From positions 186,001 to 250,000 of the forward strand of contig CATQJL010000112.1 of NCBI GenBank assembly GCA_958299035.1: a stretch of 64,000 nucleotides of DNA, written 5' to 3'. The position numbers and the translations under genes are program-made. Below the pieces are notes generated by a model. The model did not search any database. It had not been told where the DNA came from and saw nothing but the letters and a program-made list of their open reading frames with translations. Below, piece by piece: positions 1-12,499 of the stretch (its first letter is position 1; the number at the start of each line of letters is the position of its first letter). The stretch comes from Cylicocyclus nassatus. Its lineage: Eukaryota; Nematoda; Chromadorea; Rhabditida; Strongylidae.

Positions 1-1036
1 CTCAACCGTAATCCTACAGTAACAAAGAGCGATCAGTGATCCGCACAATGCTGCAAATCTGAGTTGAAGTCAGCTCTACGAAATAATGCTTAGACGTAGG
101 CAAAAGACTTCTTGGAAAAAGAGACATCAACGATCAAACAGTGTTAACATACTTTTGGGACACCGTGTAATCCATCAGTTGCTTGCATTGTGCCGTACTG
201 CTGTGATGTTGTTGCATTTGGCAACATAGCTCTACCGAGAACGCTTTTATATGTTTCGAAAGTGACCTGCAGACTGCACCAAAAAGTTGACTGAATATGT
301 AACGCTATATATTCTACACAGAGACGTGGGTGTGTCGTGTCGTTTGGTATTGGGGCGATAAACAAGAAGCAATGTACTAATAGACTTTTCTGAGAAATAC
401 TACTATTTTACTCAGCTTCACTCGCTGCTGCTTATGTTGCTTGTTGATGTTTTCCAAGAGTTTACGGCATATTTCGTCATTTAAGATGTCCTAGACATCA
501 TTAAGTGCTCAACTACGGCAGATATAAGTATCTTACCTCCTGCTTTTCCTTTATACTTGTACTTGCATTCTCTTGAACATTTCCTATTTCCTACTTTCTT
601 TCCCCTAAAAATTCTGTTTTGGTCTATAAGTGTTTAGAAGGCGATGCTTCAATATTTACACTAATCTAAAAAGGCAGTTGTTATGACGGTGAATCGGGCG
701 TACTTTCAAGAGAAGTCACTTGCTTGCAAACCAAAATAGCACACATTTCGATGGTTTTCCTAAGAAATTTTCAAAGCCAACGGTAAGGACATACAGCGGA
801 ACTACTTTCTTTTGCTTCGTTTGCACGTATGAGACTCAGAATGAAACATGCCTTGCTGTTTATTGACAGTCGAATAAGCAAAGTGATTATGGCTGATGTG
901 ATCTTGTTTCTCATGCGAGTGCTGAAAATATGTTGAAGTTGCCGCCCTCAGGGTGGCATGAGTAGAGCACTGCCACCCTAATTTCGAAAAAGGGTGGGTA
1001 CGGTCTTCATTCACATAATTTTCACATATACTATAT
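1..1036. other. no gene recognised
   Basis: AT-rich sequence with only short, frame-less open stretches on both strands. I see no splice-consistent exon chain, RNA gene or terminal repeat here. Confidence 0.5.
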
Positions 1037-2246
1037 TAGGTCGTTTCATAAGTTCGTAAAGTTTTTATTCTTGTCGCCGTTTCAAAACGAAGCATTTGTT
1101 AATGGCAAAGTACCTGTACTATTAAAAAGAGAAAATCTTGCTCTACAAGAACTGTTGTTCATTTTCGGAGCAAACCTGAATCCCCTTTCTTGACGAATTC
1201 TCAAAGCAAGATTTTTTGAGGGGCAAAAATTGGCGATTTCGGCACCTGCAACATTCGGTCCATATACGGAGTCACAAGCTGGATTTTTCATCTTAAGTTG
1301 TTATAAGTGATGAAAAACAACTTTTTGTGGGATTACGGTGCATATAAAAGTAGTTTTTTTACCTAAAGAGATGCTATAAAGAAGGATTAAGCGCATTTTT
1401 ACCATGTGTGTAGATGTTTTGCGTTTGGTACAATTTGAAGAAGTCCCCACTCCAAAAAATCCTGAGAAAGCGTAAAATGTTGGCCAGAGCTTTTACTCAT
1501 ACATCTACACCATTAAGAAGAACCCATCCATTCCTAAAGGCCCGATAGGAGGACCGACACATACTGTCGCCAAACAACGCGCAGAACTCAGACAGCAGCA
1601 GTCAAAGACAACAACTTTGGGACCTTGTTCAAACGGTTCTAAGCATACTAGCATGCTGCAAATTTGTCAGTATACCATCTTGCTTGCTACTATCCATTCC
1701 GCCTACATATGACAATAAGATTTTGCGGGATACGAACCAAATGCGGAAAGTGCAGTTGCCGAAATCACCAATTTTTGCCTCTCAAAAAACTTTGCTTTTT
1801 TGAGAGGTTATAAATCAGAGGCATTTATATTTGCTCTGAAAACGACAAGGCTCTTTTCCTCACTTTCCCCATGAACTTTAACTGGAAATTATAATATTAA
1901 ATTCAATAATTTTCGATATTTTTGAGTTTGCCTTGAGTTCAACAGACATAACAATGAATAGTAGTAATGCATCAGATTGTTATAATAAAAATGCATATAT
2001 AACTTGATCTGCAAACAAAGAAGGTTGATGGTGCTTTGAAGAGACGGTAATTTGTCTAAAATAATGTGAAATATACCGTAATTTGTTTAAGATACCGTGA
2101 TATTTGAATGCAGCATAGTACCTATACCGTTCGATAGAGCAGGAATTGCTCTTTCGAACGGTATAGGTACTTTGACGTAAAACAACCGCTTTATCGAGAA
2201 ATGGCTACAAAAATAAAAGCTCTACGGACTTATGAAACGACCAATA
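1037..2246. mobile_element. palindromic mariner-type MITE (1.2 kb)
   Basis: The left end reads TAGGTCGTTTCATAAGTTCG and the right end is its near reverse complement, with TA at both outer ends as expected for Tc1/mariner elements. The similarity continues inward: 1203-1262 matches the reverse complement of about 1736-1800. A further strong hairpin lies at about 2117-2165. No transposase frame is visible, so it is non-autonomous. Confidence 0.75.
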
Positions 2247-2675
2247 GTTTCAAACTTTGTTTTTATTCCACACTAATTATAAACGCACCAAGTTTAAAGT
2301 CATCCGTTATTTGTGCGTTGCAAACGAATCATTGTTTGATTTTTTGCTAGTGAAAATTTTGAAGAATGTTGTCGCAACCTTCAGTCACACAAGTTTTTCA
2401 TACTTTGCGCTATGCTCCTTATAGCCATTGTCCGCTTAGGCACCAAGTTCGATGGTTCGATGCCGTATCGTTATGCGTGCGAGGTACCAGATCGACTATC
2501 ACTTAATGGTAAAAAATTCGATTCTAAAATGACGCAGGAACAAGATCGTGTCTCGCAGTCAGGCGTGCAGCAACCTGTTGAGTATGTACATATAGATGCT
2601 TCCTTTGCTTTCATCTAAAACGATTTTTTGATCGAAGTTCGCCACCCCCACGTCCTGTACTTTGTCATGATGTTA
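2247..2675. other. no gene recognised
   Basis: Unique-looking AT-rich sequence. A 68-codon plus-strand open frame (2412-2618) has no supporting splice or trans-splice context. Confidence 0.4.
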
Positions 2676-3125
2676 GAGGCACTATCCGGGCAAGAAGTCG
2701 ATTCTGAGATTTTTTTGCTTACCTGGCCTATTCGCTACGCTGAATCCGAAAATTTCCACTGATGAGCACGAAAACGGCGAAAAAGGGCTTTACCGCAGAA
2801 GGGAAATTGGCAGGAGAGCGGGGTCCCACTTTGTAAAGTCACTCTCCCAGCTTCGGGAGCGATTTCTCGCTTCTGATTTCAAGTCACGCGTTTTCGCTTG
2901 CAGGTGGCTATGTTAGAGCGGGTAGCGGAAACGAGAAGATCGTTCGCGAAGCTGGGAGTGTGACTTCACAGAGTGGAAGGCTTCGCCCACCTGTTGATTT
3001 CCCCGATACGTTAGAGCCCATTTTTCGCCGTATTCGCGCTCACCAATGTATTTCGGATTCAGTATAGCGAATAGGCCCAGGTGAGCACAAAATCATAAAA
3101 TCAACTTCTTGTCCGGAAACTGCCT
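2676..3125. mobile_element. fold-back element (450 bp)
   Basis: The ends (about 2677-2750 and 3048-3125) are imperfect reverse complements, sharing CAAGAAGT and CCTATTCGCTA blocks. The pairing continues towards a centre near 2900. It lies just downstream of unc-87 and probably marks the limit of that gene's 3' sequence. No coding capacity is seen. Confidence 0.65.
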
Positions 3126-3483
3126 TCAAAGTGGTTATCATTTGCTCATCATCAGCATCAATCGCATTCCTTAATTCATACATGTTGAAACCGTTTAATT
3201 GTATTTAGGAGAGGAATTCGCATTTCTCAACAGATCGGAACTATTGAAATTGACCAGATGGAAAAATGCGCTTTGATGAGCGAGACAGACAGTGACAAAA
3301 CAAAACACTGGGTTATGCACAGAACATTTGATAGAATCGAGGCACATTCGGTCGTCGCGTGGGAGTGATGGTGCAGGCTTGCTTTCTTGTTACTGATTGC
3401 GTGGGGAGAGAGGGCACATGTGTGTAAATGAGAAAAAGTATGTGTATTTTGGCAGACTTAGCCACAAGAACGGCTTGAAACAT

Positions 3484-6400
3484 TCACAGACGATCGAGGG
3501 ATACCTGGAATGTGCAATTCGGAAAATGACGGGGAACTTGCAGAGACTTTGCTACATGATTTCAGCCTACCTCAGCTTCTTCGGGATATTCAAGTTCCCA
3601 GATTCTTTTTAGATGTTTCCCCTTGACATCACGAGGAGCACCGAACGATGTCATTTTCTGAAGAAGAATGGTGATTGCAATTATGAATATCTGCTACAGC
3701 AGGATCGCATTCGTAAGTATCTGCTACAGCGCCTACCTTCTGAGAGTCTCCTTTGTTCCAACCAGCTTGGCTGGGAATAATTGTCTCAGAAATCTTCATG
3801 GCCTCGTATGGAAGCTCACCACCTTCGGCCTCATAGGTAGTATTTCTTACCGTGCCGAATCCAGTCATACCCTGATACACATGAATATGCTTTGAAGGGA
3901 AACACAAAAGCTAAACTTTGCATATTCACCTGCTGCGAAGCAAATCTGTTGGTACCAGACTGCAGACGCACCATACCTTGAGACTTGCGGTTTTGCCACG
4001 AGATTGAAGGGTCGAGCACCTGTTATAGAAAGTCACACATTATCTAAACTGATTTGTCTTGATTAGCTTACCTCCCAACGTGGCTGTCCAAAACCAGTCA
4101 TACCCTTCTGTGAAGCGTACTTGTTCGATCCCATTTGGCTGGGGATAGTCGTCTGATCGATTGAGGCTTCGTGGTCGTATTCGGGATGATTGCTATCAAC
4201 CATTTTTGTCGTTTCACGACGAGATGTACCAAATCCAGTCATTCCCTAAAATCAGGTAATGGACTACATTCAGTTCCGAATCCACAATAGAACTTTGCAC
4301 CTTCTGCGACGCAAATTTATTTGTACCCGACTGAAGAGGAATTTCAGACTGGTCTGGTCGCTCATGATCGTATTCTGGATGCTTAGTATCTAGCATCTTT
4401 GTCGTTTCACGACGATTAGTACCAAAGCCGGTCATACCCTACAATACTTTGATTCAATGAATAGTTACGGTATTGAGTTAGAGTGATTTACCCTCTGCGA
4501 ATCATATTTGTTAGTACCAGCTTGTAGACGTACAATACCATCAGAAAGACGTATCTTCTCCTCGGGAAGCTCCTAAATAAGAAATCATCAAATTTTTTCT
4601 GCTTCTCAATCGTTTTGTACAATTAGCGCTATTCATCATTGCTTCTGCTCTCAGCTCTTCAAATATTTGCAAAGGGTAATGTAGCGCAGTACTAACGTCT
4701 TGTTCAGTTCATCGAAAACACAAAGTGACTAATTAGCTTGCAAGACCGGAACTTCCGTAGTATTGGCTTTTTTTTTTCAAGATGCATTCTTTGCGAGGGA
4801 TTATCTTGTGCACAAACATGTTCAAACGTTCCAATCCTATGTTTCAGAGTGTGTCACTTTGAGCTATGAGCAACAGAGTATTGTGGTGTGGATCACGCAG
4901 AAACGACATTCATAGAACATTAAGAGGAAATTTCATCCCTGGAATTCTCATCTCCGGCTTTGTTGGACAATCGCTAGATCGAGAGATCTGCTCAGCGCCA
5001 GAATACTGCTTTAATTGAAGCGCGATGCACAGAAGATATTACACAGTGATAACTCTAGAAACAACCGGCAGCCGAGAACAACGGACGCTATCTACTTGAT
5101 CTTTCATCTTCGCACTTCAAGCACATCGCGCTCAGCTAACCACTAGCAAAACTTATCCGAAATGACTGGAAGCTTTGAGTTACAGTGGTGGGGATACACC
5201 AGGTCTTTACATGAATTTTGTAGCACTTTCTTTATCTTTATCTGAGAACTTTGATTTCCCAACTCTTTTTCAACTTGTTGAACTTTTTATAGACATTCGA
5301 GAGCGTCACTGGCAATACGAAGACAGCTCAATTTTGAGCACTCCAGTAATGCAAGTTGGAAGTCTACCAAAAATAACTCGGAAATTTTTTGAAAATCTAA
5401 GAACTGATTTTTTTATGTGCACATGTATCGATCGAATATTCGCTACTCACATGGATTGAGAAGGATGAGAGGGAAAAACTTTTGAGGAAACGAAGATTTT
5501 TGCTGTTGATTGTAGCAAAACTTATATAACGATCTAATGATTACGCCACGCACTTGTTAATTCATAGCCTCCTTACACTCGCCTACAGCTGCGGCTACAT
5601 TTGAGATAATCCGAATGAAAACCGGAGACAACCATTCACATGCAACATCGCAAAAGTATCTGGATCTTGTTGCCTTTTTGCTAGTTGAAACTTGAGTCAC
5701 CATCAGGAAGTCCAACGAACATGCAAAAATAAATGTGATTTATGGTTCCGTATGGGACTGAGACGGATCGACCGAACCAAGAAAGCTTTCTAATTACATT
5801 GCTCCCAAATCAAACAAGACGGTATTAAACAATGAAATTTGGTTGATACTGAACAATGCTGTGGCTAGTGAATTCCAGGCTTTTGTTGCAGTTTTTTTAT
5901 TACAAAGTTTAGATTATCCGGAAATCAATGCGGATTCCTTACGCGATCGCGGCAGTGTAATTATAAAAATGTAGAAGACGTATAATTCGATAGAGCAAAG
6001 CAACTCTAAAGGCTGCATTAGAACGACAGCAAAAATTGTTCCATTCGAAGTTTGAAAGCAAAGTAAAAAAACTCAGTTACCCAAACATCAGGTTTCTGTC
6101 CAAAACATTCTGCGGACTTCCATCTGTCAGATTTGCACTGTCCACAACAAACATTCATATGTACAATTGCGAAATTTCCACGATTAGGAACTAGGAAAAT
6201 AAAAGTTGGCATGCCCAAGCAAATGCAATGCTGAGCCATTTTAACATAGGTAGTTCTGTACTACATCGAAGTAAAACCATAGATTTTCAGCTATCTCCAA
6301 GGGTTAGCTTCCGAGAAGTATTGATTATAGCATAAAAAGCCCGAAAAAGGCGATATTTCTGATTTTTTGGATTTTTGAAGTTTTGGATTTGGTTTCAAAC

Positions 6401-9400
6401 TGCACGTAGATCAAACCTTGTGCGTTCGTTCTAATGCACTTTTGTAGGAGTCTGTTCACGAATGATATGATATGCCCCACATCTCCATATTCATTGCTGC
6501 GGTCGCGTACGCAACCTGCATTAATTTCCGGACAACCTAATACAAACGAAGAGATGTCGATACAACATAGTCTTGAGATTATCTTGTTTTTCTGTTGCCA
6601 CGAAATTCGAGAGAACCTTCTCCTTGCTAATCTTTGCATTTAACTTTGAAAGTTATACAAAGCAAGTTACCTTTGAAGCATGGTCGGCTCTTTTGTCAGT
6701 ATTTAGTGAGATAAATTTTTGCCACCATCAAAGTATTGATTAAAAAATCTCAACGATGGTAAATTGCATGGCTTGTGTTTGTAGCTAGTGTTAAATTATC
6801 TACGGACTTACCGACAAATCGGATGGATTGGTGTTCACGTGTTTACCCTCTCGGCATACATCACGTCCAGTACCAAAACCAGTCATACCGCGTTGCGAAC
6901 TGAATTTGTTTGTACCGGACTGCAGACGTACCTCACCGTGTGTTCGCTGGGCAATTTCTTCGGGAATTTCCTAGAAACTATGAATGCGGTAAAGCATTTG
7001 AATAATATTTTCTTTGAATACGCGTATTTCCGTGATAACTTTACAAATTATATGCTAGAACAGAAATATTTTTCTACAACCCTCACTCGGATGCAACAAA
7101 TGATAGAATAGTGGGGGGCTACCCATCTTGTTTTTGCATGAAATAATAACTTGATTTTTCAGAATTTCTTGTACGTTGAAGGTTCGAATTTTTGCAGAGG
7201 AGCTCCTCCAAAAAACGTCAGATTTGTAGCAAAACCTGAGCATCGAATAAAAGCCGAACTCGAGCAACCCCGACAATTTTTGCAAAAGATCAGCACCCAT
7301 AGGCGGCTTTGCGCTGCTTATGGGTGCTGATCTTTTGCAAAAAGATCAGCAGATTCAGGTCTGCTGTTATAGGGGGAAGCAAATGAATTCAGAAAGTTTG
7401 TTCACTGATTCAGATAGATTAATTCATCCTAGATTGTAGTCGAAACACTGTAAGAACATGGCCTGTACTTTAATTTGCTCAGGCACTCATTGGCTGATCA
7501 CCTGCAGATTTTCGGCTTTGACACGGGTGGATGTGTTTCGTGGCGTACCAAAGTTGGTCATAAGTTTCTGCGAATCTCCCTTGTTCCATCCTGCTTGGCT
7601 TGGTATTATACCTGGAATTACTCATATGATTGTGAAATATCTTTCCAAAAAAATGATCTTTCGAAGATTTGCATTTTGGTCGTCAGAGGAAATCTTGACA
7701 AGGCGTTTTGGTTTCTGTCACCCTTCAAAAACGAGGAAAAACGGGCAACCTCTGGAATGTTTACATTGTCATCGTGTTGGAAAGCGGAAGAGCTCTCGGA
7801 AGCAAAGAGCGATAGGTTCATGTTGTCTTATATTATTAGGTTGCTAACTAAGTTTTGCAACTACTTTTAAAATTCCTCTCTCTTTGCATATGACTTACTC
7901 AAATTTTCCCATCATATAGTGACGTAAGCTACAAGCGCAGTCACAGTTCTGCAAAATTCTGACGTTGCAGTGAGGGTTACGGTAGGTCTATGGTATACGG
8001 GGAATATTATTATGGTGATCACTAAAAAATGGGGCAGCTTGATTTTTGTCAAATTTTGAGATTTTTTGTTTCGATCAACAACAAGCAGGCTGCAACGTAA
8101 ACGTCGCTTATATAAGCGACCTTCGCCTATTATTCTGGCAAAACGTCAACGCTCCTCTCCCACAACCCTACGCGTGGCGCCCTGAAGAACTCGAACAGGG
8201 TTTTTTGAACCTCGCTCATTCTTCCGCTGCCATACCGCAAAGTTATAGAGCAATTGATATATTATTCGAAAGAGCTGTTCATGCTCTTTCAAATAGTTTA
8301 TGAAACATACAGAACTTCTTTCTATTTCTGGGTAAAAAAGCGAAATACCTGGAAAATCGCGATTTTTTGGCGCAACAAAAACCAGTAAATCAAGTTTCAA
8401 TCCGTATTTTCCGAAGATAAATAAAATTTGAGGTAAACTGCATATGAATGGATAAAGCGTAAAAAGCTCTTTGACATGGTACCTATAGAACATGCGTTCA
8501 TCTGCAAAGAATTGAATAACGCGTGTCTTTGTTCTCGAAGCTGCTATGGCCATATCTCCTGACTTTGAAAGTTGAGGCCATCAAGCTGTCGTGGGTTTAG
8601 TGACTGTCCCACCACCCACTCCAGCAGTGATACTTTGGGTGGTCTCACATGTTTCACTGCGCAGATACTGCCCAAAGTTTATAATTTGTCAAAGGTGACT
8701 AACTTTGCATTTCAGCCACTATAAAAATTATTAGTTATGTAAATGACCTTATATAGGTATTTTCTGAAAGAGAATAATCTATTCTAACATCTATCAAAAT
8801 TGGGAAGTTTAATCACTTTTCTTTTTTGAGAAATCTACATTTATTCTCTAAGTGTCTCATTTTTTAGTGATCACCCTAATATAAATTATCACAAATTTGG
8901 CTGAAACTTTGCGTAGATGGGTTATCTGACTTGCTGATCATAAAAACGATATTGGTTTTGCAGAGTAGAGGCTTTTTTGTAAGGTTGCGATAGGTTTACG
9001 GTACGGGGTCTCACGCTAAACAAGAAAAGAGGCGTTAATTTGACTAACAGGTATGACATTCGTATTCGGCTGGGCAAATAACCCCACCGTGCAAAGTTCG
9101 GCGAGAATTCTGAGACTTCGAGTCCTTAGTGACTGACATTTGTCCTCAAGGAGCTTTGCGTAAGCGGCTTGTTCAATTTTGTGGGGCGAGTTACCTTCGA
9201 ATTCCACTTCTTCCTTACTGTGCTAGATAGTAAATCTCCAGCAACAATTTGTGCACACTTTCGGATTGTTGTGCATAATTCAGGTTAAAAATGCTTTCAT
9301 TTTAACTCAAAACTCCATGAATCCTCGAATTTTATCAATTTTCGAGAAACTCGAATTTCTTCTATTTTGTTATTGAAAAGCAAGCGGTTTGTGCCAGTTT

Positions 9401-9702
9401 AGACACGGCAATGTACACAATATCAGAATTTGAGCGCGCCAATATTAAAAAGCGAAAAGTTACGGACTCAGTTGCAAAACTTTGTTAACAGGCCAATACT
9501 TTTGAAGTTTTCGGCTACTCAAAAGTTTGTATCTTATTCTGCTTGTAGTTTTCTCAGGCACGCGAATATAGAGCTCTACCACCTGTGAACGAGATTACGA
9601 GTAGTCTAAGTGGACAAACTGACCGTCTGTTTGCCTGAGTTGAGCGAGTGTCCAGCGTCCCACACGCTTTGGCTGGCCTTGTCCGGTGACTTTCGTCTCC
9701 AT
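3484..9702 (-). CDS. unc-87: UNC-87 short isoform from an alternative first exon (357 aa)
   Basis: A second first exon at 9702-9624 starts with ATG in a strong GCCACCATGG context and encodes METKVTGQGQPKRVGRWTLA followed by QLRQTD. Its donor (G then GTCAGT) ends one base into a codon. That is the phase needed by the shared exon at 7611, whose first two bases complete Gly. The long-isoform first exon ends in the same phase and also makes Gly, so both isoforms join the same CLIK-repeat body. Total 1074 bases, 357 residues. C. elegans makes long and short UNC-87 forms (about 374 residues for the short one, from memory). A possible spliced-leader acceptor (CTGCTCAG, ending at 9723) would leave a 20-base leader. 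Confidence 0.9.
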
Positions 9703-11004
9703 GGTGGCGTTCGGCTGCTCCTCTGAGCAGATTTACATCACTAACTATACTGATGTTCGGCCATTTCCTCTCACTTTCTCTCTTTCTCGCCTCTCCACTT
9801 TCCTCTCACTTTTTCTCTTTCTCGCCTCCCCGCTGCCTCCCACGCTTATTCACGCACTCTTTGTTGCCGCCTTTTCCCGGCTTTTCTGCCATAAACGCTG
9901 ACTAATCTGATAATTAGATCAAAATGCATAAGGTGGCTAATCGTCTGGAGTGACAATTGTGGTATCGTTATTGACGCCCTTGTACAAACAGCGTTCGTCT
10001 TTGCTACACTTCAGCGCAGACCGCGCACCTCATCCTGTTTGAATTACGACCGCAAGAGATTTTTTCGCAACAATTTTTTATTCTTAATTTCTTGGTTAAT
10101 TAATTAATGATTCAATTAATTTCTTCCGGCTTAGGATTGAAGGTGACGTGCTACTAGTTGTGCTGACACGGATGAATTTTGGGCTTGGAAATAATAGAAC
10201 TATGCGGAGCTTGCGTTCATGTAGAGCAGCAGGGATATATTGATCAGTTGTAAAACAGAGCTCAAAAATTTGTCGACTGAGAACTACAGGTGTACGTTAA
10301 CTGAACTCAATAACTTGACTGTGTTTTGAGTAATATGCAAAAAAAGTTCGAGGTGGTTTTCTCAAGACAGATTTGCAGTTGTTACGTTGATTTTTTTAGC
10401 ACCTACCATATTTATTTTCATCGTTGTACTGCTGCAAGATTAGCTTTGGTGGCTGGTAACTTTTGGGAAACGTCCCGAAGGCTGAATGTTGCTGTGGTTG
10501 TAGTTTCCGCCGCGTCTCCGTAGAATGGCCTCCTCCAGAAGCTGCGGATTTCGGCCTATCACCAATAAGCTCCGGATAACCACCGTAGAGTTTGTTTCCA
10601 GCGGGAGCAGCAATAAAGGATAGGTAGTTGTCCGGAATATGATTGCGTGATGCTGGCACAAACCTAACGCTTCCTGGGCTAGTTGAACTCGGCGGACTCT
10701 GCACTCGTGGCGATGGCTGCTGCTTTTGCTGTTGGTATTCTTCTGGCTGCTGTCGCATCGGTTGCTGATTTGGTCGCAACTGATTTTGTCGTTGCGCATC
10801 TCCATCCTTAGCCGGTTGTCGTAATAGGGTATTGGGAGCTTGGCGCTGTATAGCCTGAGCTTGACGAGGACTGAGGGGATAGTTTGGTTGTTTCTGAAAG
10901 GCAGTCGGATAGTAGTAGGCAGGGAATCCAATGCCGCGCGGGCTCCCACCGGACTGCATGCTGTACTCGTCGTAGGATGTCCTCGAATAATAATAGTTAG
11001 ACAT
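3484..11004 (-). CDS. unc-87: UNC-87 calponin-like actin-bundling protein, long isoform (530 aa, 10 exons)
   Basis: UNC-87 is a muscle protein that binds and bundles actin filaments in the I-band. Coding exons in transcript order: 11004-10407, 7611-7502, 6970-6812, 4572-4492, 4438-4301, 4245-4072, 4019-3930, 3871-3737, 3657-3571, 3504-3484. They sum to 1593 bases with every junction in phase, GT donors and AG acceptors. Residues 1-199 are a Pro/Gln-rich head. Residues 201-530 carry seven CLIK repeats (starting near 201, 250, 303, 349, 396, 437 and 481) built on a SGTNKFASQKGMTGFGT-type core. The end, VSLDRL, matches the nematode protein as I remember it. The C. elegans long form is about 565 residues, also from memory. 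All introns from exon 2 on fall between codons. Start chosen at the first ATG of the Pro/Gln exon. No canonical AATAAA was seen downstream. Confidence 0.95.
5910..6539. mobile_element. mariner-type MITE in unc-87 intron
   Basis: Left end TTAGATTATCCGGAAATCAA and right end CATTAATTTCCGGACAACCTAA are reverse complementary, with TA at each outer edge. The same terminal sequence recurs at 32946. It sits in the large intron between the exons ending at 6812 and starting at 4572. No transposase is visible. Confidence 0.75.
7281..7339. repeat. perfect 21-bp hairpin in unc-87 intron 2
   Basis: Bases 7281-7301 and 7319-7339 are exact reverse complements, separated by a 17-base loop. It lies in the intron between exons 7502-7611 and 6812-6970 and would form a stable stem in either transcript strand. 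It may be a small MITE remnant or a structured intronic RNA; the sequence alone does not decide. Confidence 0.85.
8011..8878. mobile_element. Fam6 DNA element (868 bp) in unc-87 intron 1
   Basis: The ends are reverse complementary (TATGGTGATCACTAAAAAAT at the left; ATTTTTTAGTGATCACCCTA at the right), with TA edges typical of Tc1/mariner. Internal sequence around 8590-8870 resembles parts of 16660-17230 and 46490-46640, so these are related copies. No intact transposase frame is present. Confidence 0.75.
9703..10406 (-). promoter_or_regulatory. unc-87: probable internal promoter region for short unc-87
   Basis: This stretch lies inside intron 1 of the long isoform and immediately upstream of the short isoform's ATG. 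Bases 9760-9850 are strongly purine-rich on the gene's strand (GAGAAAGAGA-type runs). No TATA box or defined muscle element was recognised. The assignment rests on position. Confidence 0.45.
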
Positions 11005-12499
11005 GATGTGTGCGAGAGCTAATGTGGATCGAAGCTGCGATGCACAGAGAGCAGCTCGGAAAGTAACCGGCAGCGCAACTAGCTAATGCACACACAAAGG
11101 GCGTGACGCTTAGCAGGTTGCACGGATTAGTGCCGAAAGAGCCGCGCAATGTCGAGAGAAGAGCGCACGAACACGTTGGTGTTAGTGCGATTGAGAGTGA
11201 GGCTCTTCTTTAGCTGTAGAAGAGTTGTTGGTAAGGTTTAGCGAACACCCAGCGGTGATCGACAACGAATGTCGATGTGCACGGTGGCGGACAGGCCGGC
11301 CGCGTAGAAATGCAAGCAGCAGTTTGTTCCGCTGTTTGTTCTAGAGGTAAGATCGCCGTGCTACGCGACTTGCTAACATTGTAGATACCACGTAGCTGGA
11401 GGAGAGTTGGCTCCACGCGGTAGACCCGTGGCACTCATATTTCAAGAAAATCTTAATGGGAAGCTACCGGTATGGAAGTGGAACAATAGTTCTACATCGC
11501 ATTTGCGCCAGAATTTCTCTTCCAAACCATTTGTTTGAAAAAACCGCCCAATCGGTATTTATTCCAAAAAATTACCCGATGAGCTACGAATTTTCGAAAA
11601 AGACGTCGCTCACCAACTTTTTTTTTTGAATCACACCAGATTTTCCGATAACATCTAGACGGCCTTAAGGAAATTCAAAGAAGATGAGATTTTTGCAGCC
11701 TCAGATCATTGTGTAATCATCAATTCTTATTCTTACCAGCCGAATCGCAAATTCTACTTCTATTTTCTGCAAACTTACCAAGTTTGCTGAAACGATGGCA
11801 GAGTTTTTTAATTTGCACTCCTCTCCTTCGGCTACCCGGTACAAAAAGTTATTAGTACTGGAGTTTCTATTTCAGATTTAAATAGAATCACTTTTATTCC
11901 TCTCTTCTCAAAGTAAAAAATTTACATGCTCCAATCACAAAAATCTGCACTTACAAAATATGCGCCTACTAATTTCAACTCAATTTTCTACAAAACGCTA
12001 TGGATGACTGGCAATATTTGAAAGCCTTTGTGGAGTTTGTTTGTGTTTATGGGCTTTCAGTGATCCAATCCAGCAATCTTCAACTACAAATCTCGCATTA
12101 TCCTTTGCTTTAGTAGGTATTTTTTCTCTTGTGCGCAAATCTGACATTACCAGCACTGTTAAGCCCATTGATCTGCTGGATGCCTATCGAAAAAAGAACG
12201 ATATTTTAGGTTTGCCCTTTCAGTCGACATACTAACGTTGCAAGTTTTTTTCGGGGGGCCTTAGTAGCCTCAAATGTTACGACAGCGAATTAGATAAACA
12301 TCTTCACAAAACAATGCCACTTGATCTTGTTGCAGTTTTTTGACATTTTTTATTATTATAAGAGCCGAAATAGAATATGACGTTATCGCTGCACGACAGT
12401 GTTCAACAAATCTTAGCAAACCGGATTGCGTCGAGAATTTCAAGATGACGACGAAATCAGTAAGGTAGCAGGTAGGTATCGTTTCTTAACGCGTGTTTT
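11005..12499. other. unc-87 upstream region; no other gene
   Basis: The first 300 bases upstream of the long-isoform ATG are less AT-rich and probably contain its leader and promoter. I found no clear TATA box or U-rich spliced-leader acceptor next to the ATG. The remainder, to 12499, is AT-rich without an exon chain. Confidence 0.45.

Noticed and set aside
9016..9207. Open minus-strand segment in unc-87 intron 1 considered as an alternative first exon
   Set aside because: It begins with GTG, and its donor-like site is in the wrong phase for the exon at 7611. The exon at 9702-9624 fits exactly.
10440..10949. 169-codon minus-strand open frame overlapping the unc-87 first exon
   Set aside because: It is a shadow of the Pro/Gln-rich exon in another frame; only the 11004-10407 frame joins the CLIK-repeat exons in phase.
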